From JAPOXR01 sp963662395 (lineage in GTDB: Bacteria; Pseudomonadota; Alphaproteobacteria; Rhodobacterales; Rhodobacteraceae), in contig OY759511.1 of NCBI GenBank assembly GCA_963662395.1, forward strand, positions 2,294,001 to 2,358,000: a DNA stretch of 64,000 nt, given 5' to 3'. Shown in pieces: positions 27,438 to 35,934 of the stretch; the stretch's first letter is position 1; every line of letters starts with the position of its first letter. Position numbers and translations under genes: made by a program. The notes beneath the pieces are model-generated. The model was not told where the DNA came from. It saw nothing but the letters and a program-made list of their open reading frames with translations, and searched no databases.

Positions 27438-27448
27438 CCCCCCCCCCC
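27438..27448. repeat. C11 / G11 homopolymer upstream of the rhodanese-like gene
   Basis: Eleven C residues on the plus strand equal eleven G on the coding strand, ending 4 bases before the chosen GTG start. The run occupies the Shine-Dalgarno position, so slippage could change translation of this gene. Confidence 0.85.
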
Positions 27449-27876
27449 GGTCCGAAAACCCACCAAAACAGCCCGGGTATTTTTGCACTGATTTGCCCGG
27501 ACTGGCAATGCGTCCCGGGTCGGATTTTTCAGCTTCCGGACCGATTTACCGACCTGCGGAACCATTAAGGCGTTGAATCGGGACAGGTAAATCGAAGTCC
27601 GTCCGATGGTGAATTCCGGACAAAAATCATGGAGACAATTCATGTCGGAGCGAACAAATGGTGGATTCGAAAATGGTGCCGGGGAATATTCAGCGAACAT
27701 GGCGCGCACCGCACCCGAATCGGTCGCCGCGACCGTGCGAATCACTTCGCCGGGGTCGTCGTCGGGTCGAACCGAAAAGGATCTGCGAACTGCAATTCCG
27801 GGTGAATTCCGGCGGTCCGGATATTCAAGTCGGGATCATCGATGCCGGTGCCGGAGACCGGGCCGCTGCACCGGTG
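27449..27876. other. rpsT - rhodanese intergenic region
   Basis: About 430 bases between rpsT and the rhodanese/dnaA group. It should carry the promoter for the leftward rhodanese-dnaA transcript. I looked for DnaA boxes (TTATCCACA-like) and AT-rich unwinding sequence and found none convincing, so I do not call oriC. No gene is seen. Confidence 0.45.
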
Positions 27877-28143
27877 TCAGGACCCGGTCTGCTTGACCTG
27901 CCTGGCGAGACGGGACACCCGTCTGCTGGCGGTGTGCCGGTGCAGGACACCCTTGGTCACGCCGCGCATGATTTCCGGCTGGGCCTGGCGAAGTGCCTCT
28001 GCCGCCGCCTCGCGGTCCCCGCTGGCCACTGCGTCCTCGACCTTGCGAATGAAGGTGCGAATCCGGGACATGCGGGCCCTGTTGACCATGGTCCGGCGAA
28101 CCTGCTGCAGAGCACGCTTCCTTGATTGCCGCGAGTTTGCCAT
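27877..28143 (-). CDS. rpsT: 30S ribosomal protein S20
   Basis: S20 binds the 5' domain of 16S rRNA early in 30S assembly. The 88-residue helical, basic protein starts MANSRQSRKRALQQVRRT and contains KGVLHRHTASRRVSRLARQV, the typical ending. Typical length and the usual location upstream of dnaA in alphaproteobacteria. Confidence 0.95.
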   Translation of the reverse strand: MANSRQSRKRALQQVRRTMVNRARMSRIRTFIRKVEDAVASGDREAAAEALRQAQPEIMRGVTKGVLHRHTASRRVSRLARQVKQTGS

Positions 28144-28182
28144 GTGGATGTTCCGTCCTGTCAGAAAACCAAGACCGGGCCT

Positions 28183-28208
28183 GTATTAGCTGAGCACGGC
28201 GGTGTCAA
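28183..28208 (-). promoter_or_regulatory. rpsT: Possible rpsT promoter
   Basis: On the minus strand a perfect TTGACA (28208-28203) lies about 60 bases upstream of rpsT. A TAATAC follows 14 bases on, which is short spacing; with the preferred 17 bases the -10 would be the poorer TACAGG. The -35 box is the supported part. Confidence 0.4.
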
Positions 28209-28245
28209 CGACTGCCGGCCGATTTTTCCGATGACCGGACCGGGT

Positions 28246-29022
28246 CTACCGGCCCCGGAACCGCGGGTTACGCTTGTTGACAAAGGCCTGCATGCCCTCA
28301 TCCTTGTCCTCGGTGGCGAACAGCGAATGAAACAGCCGGCGCTCGAACAGCAAGCCTTCACTCAACGAGGTCTCCTCGGCCCGGTTCACCGCCTCCTTGA
28401 CCGCCATGACGGCCAGCGGCGGCTGCTCGACAATCCTTCCGGCCAATTCCATGACCTCGGTCATCAATTCGCCTGCCGGCACCACCCTTGACACCAGCCC
28501 CGACCGTTCGGCCTCGCTGGCTTCCATCCGGCGTCCGGTCAGATGCATTTCCATGGATTTGGATTTGCCGACCGCCCTGGTCATCCGCTGCGTGCCACCC
28601 AGACCGGCAATGACCCCGATATTGATTTCGGGCTGGCCGAACACCGCGTTGTCGGCAGCGACGATGATGTCGCACATCATTGCCAGCTCGCAACCGCCGC
28701 CAAAGGCAGGGCCGGCAACGGCAGCGATGACAGGTTTCCGCAACCGCCGGAAGGCATCGGCTTCGCGGCTGAAACGATCCCGGGAGAACATCTCGACAAA
28801 TTTCCTGCCCTCCATTTCGGTTATGTCGGCACCTGCCGAGAAGACCCGGTCCGAGCCGGTCAACACCATGCACCGGACATTGTCATCCTCGTCATAGCGT
28901 TCCAAGGCTTCGACCAACTCCCGGCGAAGGCTGTCATTGAGAGCATTCAGCTTTGTCGGCCGGTCCATCCGGATAACGCCGACATGATCGTCGACTGACA
29001 CGACAATGTCCGTAAAGGCCAT
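28246..29022 (-). CDS. Enoyl-CoA hydratase/isomerase family protein
   Basis: This crotonase-fold enzyme probably hydrates enoyl-CoA in fatty-acid or amino-acid breakdown. The oxyanion-hole segment is FSAGADITEM, and the catalytic region is GPAFGGGCELAMMCD and FGQPEINIGVIAGLGGTQRM, where the two Glu residues of true hydratases (E in GCELA and PEINIG) are both present. ATG 29022 gives 258 residues, the family norm; the longer frame to 29247 is not similar to anything. An enoyl-CoA hydratase next to rpsT-dnaA is usual in alphaproteobacteria. Confidence 0.92.
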   Translation of the reverse strand: MAFTDIVVSVDDHVGVIRMDRPTKLNALNDSLRRELVEALERYDEDDNVRCMVLTGSDRVFSAGADITEMEGRKFVEMFSRDRFSREADAFRRLRKPVIAAVAGPAFGGGCELAMMCDIIVAADNAVFGQPEINIGVIAGLGGTQRMTRAVGKSKSMEMHLTGRRMEASEAERSGLVSRVVPAGELMTEVMELAGRIVEQPPLAVMAVKEAVNRAEETSLSEGLLFERRLFHSLFATEDKDEGMQAFVNKRNPRFRGR

Positions 29023-29270
29023 TCTGCAACTCCAAGAAATTCGGACGGCTTCAATGGCAAAAATTGCCGGCACACGCAAGCATCCATGCCGGGAGCGCCT
29101 GCCAGGCCGGAAGTTGCCAGCCGCCAGGAGCACCCCACTCCTGGCACCGGCATTTTCAATTGTGGTTGAACTTCCGGAATATTGGACGCAAGAGCCTGTC
29201 TTTGGTATTCTGCCGGTCACCGGGCCACGCGCCCGGTCTACCAGCACTCACAACAGAAGGAATTCGTCCC

Positions 29271-30275
29271 ATGCTTCACCGAGCCCTACTTGCTGCCGGC
29301 TGCATTGTTGCTGCAACTGCGGCTTCCGCCCAGGAGAAATTTCCCTTCGCCCTGGACTGGAAATTCGAAGGCCCGTCGGCGCCCTACTTCGCGGCCATCG
29401 ACAATGGTCATTTTGCCGATGCCGGACTGGATGTCGAAATCAGTGCCGGCCAGGGATCGCTCGACGCGATTCCCAAGGTCGCAACCGGTGCGTTTCCGGT
29501 CGGATTTGCCGACATCAACAGCCTGATCAAGTTCCTTGACCAGAACCCGGGCGCCCCGGTCACCGCGGTGATGATGATCTATGACAAGCCGCCATTTGCG
29601 GTGGTCGGACGCAAGAGCCTCGGCGTCATGGCACCGAAGGACCTCGAGGGTCGAATCCTGGGTGCACCCCCGCCCGACGGAGCCTGGGCCCAGTTCCCGG
29701 CATTTTCCTCGTCCAACAGTCTCGACATGTCGATGATCACCGTTGAACCGGTGGGTTTCCCGGCCCGGGAAGCAATGCTGGCGGAAGGCGAGGTCGATGC
29801 CGTCACCGGGTTCTCGTTTTCGTCATTCCTCAACCTGGTGCGCCTCGGCGTTCCCGAGGATGACATCTCGGTCATCCTGATGGCCGATCACGGTCTGGCG
29901 CTGTACGGGAACGCGATTATCGTGAATACCGAGTATGCCGCCGACAACCCCGACCAGATCCGGGGATTCATGGGTGCCGTCGCCAAGGGATGGACGGATG
30001 CCATTGCCAACCCGGATGCGGCGATTGCCTCGCTGATCGAACGCAACCCGGCGGCCGATGCCGACCTGGAAAAGCGCCGCCTCATGCTGGCAGTCGATGC
30101 GAATGTCCTGACCGACCAGGTCCAGGCCAATGGGCTCGGCGGCATTGATGCGGATCGCTTTGCCAAGGCATTGGAGCAGTTGGCTGAAACATACGAATTT
30201 CAGTCCGCCCCTGATGCGTCATTGTATTTCACCTCTGAATTCCTGCCGGAAAGCGGTGGCTACATGATCAACTGA
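29271..30275 (+). CDS. NMT1/TauA-type ABC transporter substrate-binding protein
   Basis: The chosen ATG 29271 follows GAAGGAATTC and gives a signal peptide (LLAAGCIVAATAASAQ). The mature protein has the NMT1/THI5-like fold: ALDWKFEGPSAPYFAAIDNG at the start, VGFADINSLIKF, and KDLEGRILGAPPPDGAW. Such proteins carry nitrate, sulfonates, pyrimidines or riboflavin precursors; the ligand is not clear here. The ATPase and permease follow on the same strand, forming one import system. The set lies between echA and mutM, genes that are usually adjacent. Confidence 0.88.
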   Translation: MLHRALLAAGCIVAATAASAQEKFPFALDWKFEGPSAPYFAAIDNGHFADAGLDVEISAGQGSLDAIPKVATGAFPVGFADINSLIKFLDQNPGAPVTAVMMIYDKPPFAVVGRKSLGVMAPKDLEGRILGAPPPDGAWAQFPAFSSSNSLDMSMITVEPVGFPAREAMLAEGEVDAVTGFSFSSFLNLVRLGVPEDDISVILMADHGLALYGNAIIVNTEYAADNPDQIRGFMGAVAKGWTDAIANPDAAIASLIERNPAADADLEKRRLMLAVDANVLTDQVQANGLGGIDADRFAKALEQLAETYEFQSAPDASLYFTSEFLPESGGYMIN

Positions 30276-30280
30276 GAATG

Positions 30281-30303
30281 GTGCGGGCCAAACCGGCCCG
30301 CAC
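30281..30303 (+). promoter_or_regulatory. Intercistronic stem-loop between binding protein and ATPase genes
   Basis: GTGCGGGCC and GGCCCGCAC form a perfect 9-bp GC-rich stem with a 5-base loop, 6 bases after the binding-protein stop codon. Without a T-run it is more likely an mRNA-stabilising or attenuating hairpin. This arrangement is common where a binding protein must be made in excess over the membrane parts. Confidence 0.65.
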
Positions 30304-30324
30304 ATTCACCAAACAGCACACGCC

Positions 30325-31125
30325 ATGCAGGGCCTGATCGATATCCGGGGTGTCACGCATGCCTATGTGACCAATACCGGGCCCTTGCCGGTACTGGACG
30401 ATCTCAGCCTTTCGATTCCCGAGGGCGGATTCGTTGCGGTGGTTGGTCCGTCCGGTTGTGGCAAATCCACTCTGACCCGGCTGATTGCCGGGCTGATGAA
30501 GCCGGACCGGGGCGAGGTCTGGCTGCATGGCGAAAAGGTGAAAAGCCCGCGCGCCACCGTGGGCATGGCCTTCCAGAACCCGGTGCTCCTGGAATGGCGA
30601 TCCATTCTGAAGAATGTGATGCTTCCCCTCGAGATCGTGCCGACCCGCCTGCCGAAGGCGAAACAGGAGGAACGGGCCCGCAAGCTGCTTGCGCTGGTCG
30701 GTCTCGAGGGCTTCGAAGACAAGCGCCCGTCCGAACTCTCCGGCGGCATGCGGCAACGGGCATCGCTGTGCCGGGCGCTGGTCCACCAACCCGATGTCCT
30801 GATCCTTGACGAGCCCTTCGGCGCACTCGATGCGTTCACCCGCGAGGATTTGTGGATGACCATGCACAATCTGAAGGCCGAGGAGCCATTCACGGGGGTC
30901 ATGATCACGCATGACTTGCGGGAATCGATATTCCTGGCCAACCAGGTGATCGTGCTGTCGGGCCGGCCGGCAACATCACAATATGTCATGGATGTGGGTT
31001 TTGACGGGCCGCGCAAGCTTGATGACCTCTACACCCCGGAAGCGGTCGAACAGCTGAACATCCTGCGCCGCCAGATCGAGATTGCCCAGGGGCGGGGTGA
31101 CGACAATCCGGAGGCAGCATCCTGA
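30325..31125 (+). CDS. ABC transporter ATP-binding protein (TauB/SsuB-like)
   Basis: The ATPase of the NMT1-type importer. The Walker A site is GPSGCGKSTLTRLIAG, the Q-loop is MAFQNPVLLEWRS, the signature is LSGGMRQRASL, and the Walker B is VLILDEPFGALDA, followed by the switch His in MITHDLRESI. Length is 266. Its stop codon overlaps the permease ATG by one base (TGATG), so they are coupled. Confidence 0.93.
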   Translation: MQGLIDIRGVTHAYVTNTGPLPVLDDLSLSIPEGGFVAVVGPSGCGKSTLTRLIAGLMKPDRGEVWLHGEKVKSPRATVGMAFQNPVLLEWRSILKNVMLPLEIVPTRLPKAKQEERARKLLALVGLEGFEDKRPSELSGGMRQRASLCRALVHQPDVLILDEPFGALDAFTREDLWMTMHNLKAEEPFTGVMITHDLRESIFLANQVIVLSGRPATSQYVMDVGFDGPRKLDDLYTPEAVEQLNILRRQIEIAQGRGDDNPEAAS

Positions 31126-31880
31126 TGCGCAAGATTGGTGTCCCGATCGTGGCCATGATTGTCTTCCTTTGCCTGTGGGAGCTTCTTGTCTGGGCCAATG
31201 ACTGGCCCAATTATGTCATGGCCTCACCATCCGACCTGCCAGCAGCAGTGATGAAGTTCTGGGACCTGTTCCTGATCATGAGCTGGCAGACCTTGTGGCG
31301 CACGGTACTGGGATTGCTGGTTGCCATCATCGTCGGCATTGCCATCGGAATGGTCATGGGATTCTGGCGCACCATGCGCGATGCGCTCTACCCGTTGCTG
31401 GTCGGCTTCAACGCAATTCCGAAGGCAACGGTGGTACCGATCGTGGCGCTGCTGTTTGTCGGTGCCCATGACTTCAATACGATCCTGATTGCATTCGTCA
31501 TTTCGTTTTTCCCGATCGCGGTCTCGGTATCGATCGGGCTGTCGACGCTTGAGCCCGAATATCGGGACATCCTGCGGGCGCTTGGCGCGTCGCGCTCCGA
31601 GATTTTCTGGAAAATCGCCTTGCCCAAGACGCTGCCGGAGTTCTTCGGCGCATTGAAGGTGTCGGTCACTCTCGCCTTCATCGGCACCAACCTGATGGAG
31701 ATCGTCAGCCCGCACGGGCGCGGCCTGGGCGCACTTTTCGACAGTGGCAGGACGAATTCCGATTACCCGCTGATGTTCTCGGTCCTGATCGCCCTCGCGT
31801 TCCTGGGGATCGTGCTCTACTATGTCGTGGTCATTCTCGAGAGTATCTTTGCCGGCTGGGCCGAACGCGAACCTACCTGA
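31125..31880 (+). CDS. ABC transporter permease (TauC/SsuC-like)
   Basis: The membrane subunit has about six helices and the EAA-type loop YRDILRALGASRSEIFWKIA with LPKTLPEFFGALKVS. Length 251 is normal for the family. It completes the binding protein-ATPase-permease set and probably works as a homodimer. The 3' end is 23 bp from the convergent mutM gene. Confidence 0.93.
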   Translation: MRKIGVPIVAMIVFLCLWELLVWANDWPNYVMASPSDLPAAVMKFWDLFLIMSWQTLWRTVLGLLVAIIVGIAIGMVMGFWRTMRDALYPLLVGFNAIPKATVVPIVALLFVGAHDFNTILIAFVISFFPIAVSVSIGLSTLEPEYRDILRALGASRSEIFWKIALPKTLPEFFGALKVSVTLAFIGTNLMEIVSPHGRGLGALFDSGRTNSDYPLMFSVLIALAFLGIVLYYVVVILESIFAGWAEREPT

Positions 31881-31903
31881 TCCTGCCCGCAATCGCCCGC
31901 AGG

Positions 31904-32743
31904 TCAGCCCTGGCAATCCTCGCACAGGTATGTCGACCGTCCGGCCTGAACCATCCTGGAAATCCTGCCCGGACAGTCATCCCTGTGACAGTCCTCGCCC
32001 TCGCGGCCATACACGCTGAAGCTGTGCTGGAAATAGCCAGTCTCACCGCTGAGCCGGCGATGGTCGCGCAAGGACGACCCGCCGGCGTCGATTGCCGCCT
32101 GCAAGACCTGGCGGATCGCCTGGACAAGCCCGCCAGCCTCGCCCGGCAGCAGGCTCGCTGCCGGCCGGTCTGGCCGGATCCGCGCATGCCACAACGCCTC
32201 GCTGACGTAGATATTGCCGAGACCCGCAACGGTTTTCTGATCCAGCAGCACCGTCTTGACCGCACCCCGCCGATTGCCCAGTGCGCCATGCAGGCAGTCG
32301 CCATTGAACATGTTGCCCAGAGGCTCCGGGCCCATGGCTGCCAGCAGCCGGTGTGAGTGGATTTCCGGGGATCTTGCCAAATCCATCATGCCGAAACGAC
32401 GCGGATCATTGTACGAAATCCGGTTGCCGTCATCGAGCCACAGCAGCACATGGTCGTGCGTGTCGGCACCGAATTCACCCTCTTCGCCCGGCGGGAATTC
32501 GCGAAAGCTGCCGGACATGCCCAAATGCACGATCAGCGTATCGCCCGTCGACAGGCCGAGGAGAATGTATTTTCCCAGCCGGTCGGCATTATCGACCCGG
32601 CTGCCGGTCAGGCGCTGCGCCATCCGCTCCGGGAATGGCCAGCGCAGATCGGGGCGCCGCAATTCGATCCTTTCAATCGACTTGCCGACCATTGCCCGTT
32701 CCAATCCGCGACGTACGGTCTCGACTTCCGGCAGTTCAGGCAT
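31904..32743 (-). CDS. mutM: Formamidopyrimidine-DNA glycosylase
   Basis: MutM removes 8-oxoguanine and Fapy lesions and cuts the DNA backbone. The N-terminal Pro nucleophile is present in MPELPEVETVRRGL. The helix-two-turn-helix region (LLDQKTVAGLGNIYVSEAL) and the C-terminal zinc finger (CHRDDC ... CEDCQG) are also visible; the first Cys pair has the wider spacing common in alphaproteobacteria. I chose ATG 32743; the frame extends to 32854 but the enzyme needs Pro at position 2. It is divergent from ubiE. Confidence 0.95.
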   Translation of the reverse strand: MPELPEVETVRRGLERAMVGKSIERIELRRPDLRWPFPERMAQRLTGSRVDNADRLGKYILLGLSTGDTLIVHLGMSGSFREFPPGEEGEFGADTHDHVLLWLDDGNRISYNDPRRFGMMDLARSPEIHSHRLLAAMGPEPLGNMFNGDCLHGALGNRRGAVKTVLLDQKTVAGLGNIYVSEALWHARIRPDRPAASLLPGEAGGLVQAIRQVLQAAIDAGGSSLRDHRRLSGETGYFQHSFSVYGREGEDCHRDDCPGRISRMVQAGRSTYLCEDCQG

Positions 32744-32832
32744 TGTCCAGAACCATTCCTCGTGTTTCATTGGAGACAGCGCTGCCTGTCCGGCATAAGA
32801 CAGACAGCCATTCGTAACAACCGGCGCCCGGC

Positions 32833-33582
32833 ATGACCAGAAACCCAGAGGCAACCCATTTCGGATACCGGACGGTTCCCCTTGACCAGAAGACCGGGCA
32901 GGTCAGGGAGTTGTTTGCCGGCGTGTCATCCCGCTATGACCTGATGAATGATCTCATGTCAGCCCGCCTGCACCGGGTCTGGAAGACTGCCCTGATTGAC
33001 TGGATGGCGCCCAGACCCGGCCAGGAAATCCTCGACCTGGCCGGCGGCACCGGGGACATTGCTTTCCGGATCCTCGACCGGCAGCCGGCAGCAAGAGTCA
33101 CGGTGCTGGATCTGACCGAGGAGATGATGTCGGCCGGACGGCGGCGGGAGGTCGAGGACAGGCCGGAAGCGGCGATATCATGGATCGTGGGAGATGCCGG
33201 CAATCTGCCTTTCGCCGATGGATCCTTCAACATCTGCACCGTGGCATTCGGCGTGCGGAACTTTGCCGAGATTCCGCCGGCATTGACCGAGATCTTCCGG
33301 GTTCTCGCTATCGGCGGAAGATTGCTGGTCCTGGAATTTGGCCAGGTCAGGAATGCCTTCCTGCAAGAACTCTACGACCAATACTCTTTCTCGGTCATCC
33401 CGAAAATCGGCCAGGTTGTCGCCGGGGACCGGGACAGCTACCGGTACCTGGTCGAGAGCATCCGTCTGTTTCCGGACCGGCGACGGTTTGCAGCCATGTT
33501 CGAGGAAGCCGGGTTTTCGAATGTCGCCATCCGCGACATGGCGCAGGGCGTTGTGTCCATTCATTCCGGCTGGAAGATCTGA
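32833..33582 (+). CDS. ubiE: Demethylmenaquinone/ubiquinone biosynthesis C-methyltransferase
   Basis: The SAM-dependent enzyme performs C-methylation in ubiquinone synthesis. Motifs are VSSRYDLMNDLMSARLHRVW near residue 30, the SAM-binding LDLAGGTGDIAFRI, and the late YRYLVESIRLFPDR. Typical length 249. The gene is 3 bp from ubiB and divergent from mutM. Confidence 0.95.
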   Translation: MTRNPEATHFGYRTVPLDQKTGQVRELFAGVSSRYDLMNDLMSARLHRVWKTALIDWMAPRPGQEILDLAGGTGDIAFRILDRQPAARVTVLDLTEEMMSAGRRREVEDRPEAAISWIVGDAGNLPFADGSFNICTVAFGVRNFAEIPPALTEIFRVLAIGGRLLVLEFGQVRNAFLQELYDQYSFSVIPKIGQVVAGDRDSYRYLVESIRLFPDRRRFAAMFEEAGFSNVAIRDMAQGVVSIHSGWKI

Positions 33583-33585
33583 CTG

Positions 33586-35124
33586 ATGCGCGGTCCGCAC
33601 AATCTTCTCAGGCTGCTCCGGATTGGCGCCACGTTCGAGCGCACCGGAGCCATGCGGGTGGCACTGGAGGCGATGAACGTGCATCGCAATGTCAGGTTTG
33701 CGGCCAGGCTGCTCGGGTTTCCGTTTCTGCCGTTCGGCCTGCGCGGTGACCCTGGCCAGCCGCCGGTCGTCAGGGCGCTGACCGCCCTCGGGCCGGTCTA
33801 CATCAAGTTCGGCCAGCTTCTGTCCACCCGGCCCGACATTGTCGGCACCGAGATGGCCAATGAATTGCGCATTCTCCAGGACAAGCTCAGCCCCTTCCCG
33901 ACCGCCACGGCAAAGGGGATCATCAGGACCGAACTCGGCATAGACACCGATGCAGTGTTTTCCGAGTTCAGCGATTCGGTGGCGGCGGCCTCGATCGCTC
34001 AGGTCCACAAGGCCAGGCTGCGCCATGGCTCCGAAGAGGTGGCGGTCAAGGTGCTGCGGCCAGGCATGGGGAAGGCATTCCGGCGGGACATCGACGCCTT
34101 CTACCTGGCGGCATCACTGGTCAAGCTGGTTGCCCCCGGATCACGCCGCTTGCGTCCGCATGCCGTCATCGAGCATTTCGAGGGCATTGTCATGCGCGAG
34201 CTGGATTTCCGCATGGAAGCGGCGGCGGCGGACGAGATGGCTGATGCCATGAAGGGCGAGGATGGCATCCGGATTCCGCAGGTTCGGTGGGATTTGTCGG
34301 CCCGGCGCGTGCTGACTCTCGACTGGGTTGATGGCACCAATTTCGCCGATATCGACCAGCTGCAAGAAGAGGGGCACGATCTGAAAGGGCTGGCCCGTTG
34401 CCTGCTGCAGACATTCCTCAGGCAGGCTCTCAGGGATGGTCATTTCCATGGTGACCTGCACCAGGGAAATCTCAAGGTGTCACCTGAGGGTGACCTGCTC
34501 CTGTTCGATTTCGGAATCATGGGAAGGATCGACACGTTCACCCGGCGGGTCTATGCCGAGATCCTGATGGGGTTCATCAAGCGGGATTATCAGCGGGTGG
34601 CGCGGGCTCATTTCGAGGCAGGCTATGTTCCATCCGACCAGGATATCGGCGCATTCGCCCAGGCACTCCGTTCGGTTGGCGAACCCATCACCGGGATGGA
34701 TGCAGACCGCATCGCGATGTCGCGCCTGCTCGGTCATCTCTTCGAGGTCACCGAGCAGTTCGGAATGGTGATCCGGACCGAACTGCTGCTGCTGCAGCGC
34801 ACCATGGTCGTGGTCGAGGGCGTGGCCCGGTCGCTGGATCCGACGATCAATATCTGGGAGGTCACCCGGCCGGTGGTGGCCGACTATATTCGCCTCAATT
34901 CCGGCATCCCGGCACTTGGCCAGGATTTGCTGGAGGCCGGACGAATCCTGAACAGGATTGGACCGAGACTGCCACTGGTCATCGAGAATGCAGCCAGGAA
35001 CCTTGATTCGGCAACCGGCCGGGAAAAGGCGCAGTCGTCACCCTCCCGGACAGCTTCTTTCCTGCTCGGGGCGCTGACCGCCATAGTGGCCATGACGGTA
35101 ACGATTCTCCTGCTGCAGCCATAG
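33586..35124 (+). CDS. ubiB: UbiB/ABC1-family atypical kinase of ubiquinone synthesis
   Basis: UbiB is a membrane-anchored atypical kinase/ATPase that supports ubiquinone synthesis. The KxGQ motif is seen in YIKFGQLLSTRPDIV. The catalytic part includes FHGDLHQGNLKVS and LLFDFGIMGRID, and the ADCK-type VAAASIAQVHKARL (A-rich nucleotide loop) is present. A hydrophobic C-terminal segment (residues ~490-510) is the membrane anchor. Operon with ubiE (spacing 3 bp). Confidence 0.95.
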   Translation: MRGPHNLLRLLRIGATFERTGAMRVALEAMNVHRNVRFAARLLGFPFLPFGLRGDPGQPPVVRALTALGPVYIKFGQLLSTRPDIVGTEMANELRILQDKLSPFPTATAKGIIRTELGIDTDAVFSEFSDSVAAASIAQVHKARLRHGSEEVAVKVLRPGMGKAFRRDIDAFYLAASLVKLVAPGSRRLRPHAVIEHFEGIVMRELDFRMEAAAADEMADAMKGEDGIRIPQVRWDLSARRVLTLDWVDGTNFADIDQLQEEGHDLKGLARCLLQTFLRQALRDGHFHGDLHQGNLKVSPEGDLLLFDFGIMGRIDTFTRRVYAEILMGFIKRDYQRVARAHFEAGYVPSDQDIGAFAQALRSVGEPITGMDADRIAMSRLLGHLFEVTEQFGMVIRTELLLLQRTMVVVEGVARSLDPTINIWEVTRPVVADYIRLNSGIPALGQDLLEAGRILNRIGPRLPLVIENAARNLDSATGREKAQSSPSRTASFLLGALTAIVAMTVTILLLQP

Positions 35125-35147
35125 GCGGACACGGAACGGCCAGCATG

Positions 35148-35864
35148 TCATGGCCTGAAGCGGCCGGCGATTTCAAGGGTCGTCGACAGCAGGCTGTCTG
35201 CGGTTGGCTCACCCGCCACCCGGCATTCCCAGCCCAGTTCGAATGCATCGGCCACCTTGTTGCTGATACAGCAGGCCACGTGGGGAGCCCTTCGCGCCTC
35301 CTTCGCATCCTCGGCAACAATCCGGGCGGTCCGGGCCGAGAAAAGCGGGATGATGCAGGAGGCCGTCTCCAGTGCCCGCCAGGCCTCCGGGGAGAGGCCG
35401 GTCCTCGCCTGATCATAGAGCACCACCTCGTCAACTGTCAGCCCGGAGCGGCGCAGCATGCCGGCAATATCGGCAGCAACATGTCGGCCACGCAGGTAGA
35501 CGAGACTGCCGGCGAATTGAAGCTGCCTGATCAATGCGACCAGTGACTCCGAGGACGATCCGGCCTGCCTGGCCTCGAATCCCCGGCTTGCGGCAATGGC
35601 AGCCGTTCGTTCACCGATGCAATATGCGGTCATGCCCGGCGGAATGTCGGTCGTCATCATCGACCGGACCGCGTTTTCCGATGTCAGGATCACGCCATCA
35701 TGTCTCGACAGGTCCGGCTCGACATCGAGCGGAACGATTGTCAGCACTGGCGAGATCAGCACCTCGAGATCACCTGGCCCGCGCGACGCCAGGTAATCAG
35801 CTGCCCGCCTGGCCGCGTGTTCGGGTCTGGTAATGATGATTGTCCCTGCTATACGAGTGGGCAT
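35148..35864 (-). CDS. hemD: Uroporphyrinogen-III synthase
   Basis: HemD cyclises hydroxymethylbilane to uroporphyrinogen III in haem synthesis. The protein is diverse, but ITRPEHAARRAADYLASRG at the start, AVRSMMT, and the SLVYLRGRHVAADIAGMLR centre are typical. I chose ATG 35864 (238 residues, family-like). It is divergent from tsaD with 70 bp between starts, a shared promoter region. The COG4223-hemY pair that normally follows hemD is elsewhere (20-23 kb). Confidence 0.88.
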   Translation of the reverse strand: MPTRIAGTIIITRPEHAARRAADYLASRGPGDLEVLISPVLTIVPLDVEPDLSRHDGVILTSENAVRSMMTTDIPPGMTAYCIGERTAAIAASRGFEARQAGSSSESLVALIRQLQFAGSLVYLRGRHVAADIAGMLRRSGLTVDEVVLYDQARTGLSPEAWRALETASCIIPLFSARTARIVAEDAKEARRAPHVACCISNKVADAFELGWECRVAGEPTADSLLSTTLEIAGRFRP

Positions 35865-35934
35865 GATGCAGCTTGTCCATCCTGTTGGCCCGAATGGTAA
35901 CCGGAACTGCCAGATCCTGCGACCCTGATGGTCA

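Noticed and set aside
27449..27876. Replication origin between rpsT and dnaA group
   Set aside because: Position is suggestive, but no DnaA-box cluster is visible, and alphaproteobacterial origins are often away from dnaA.
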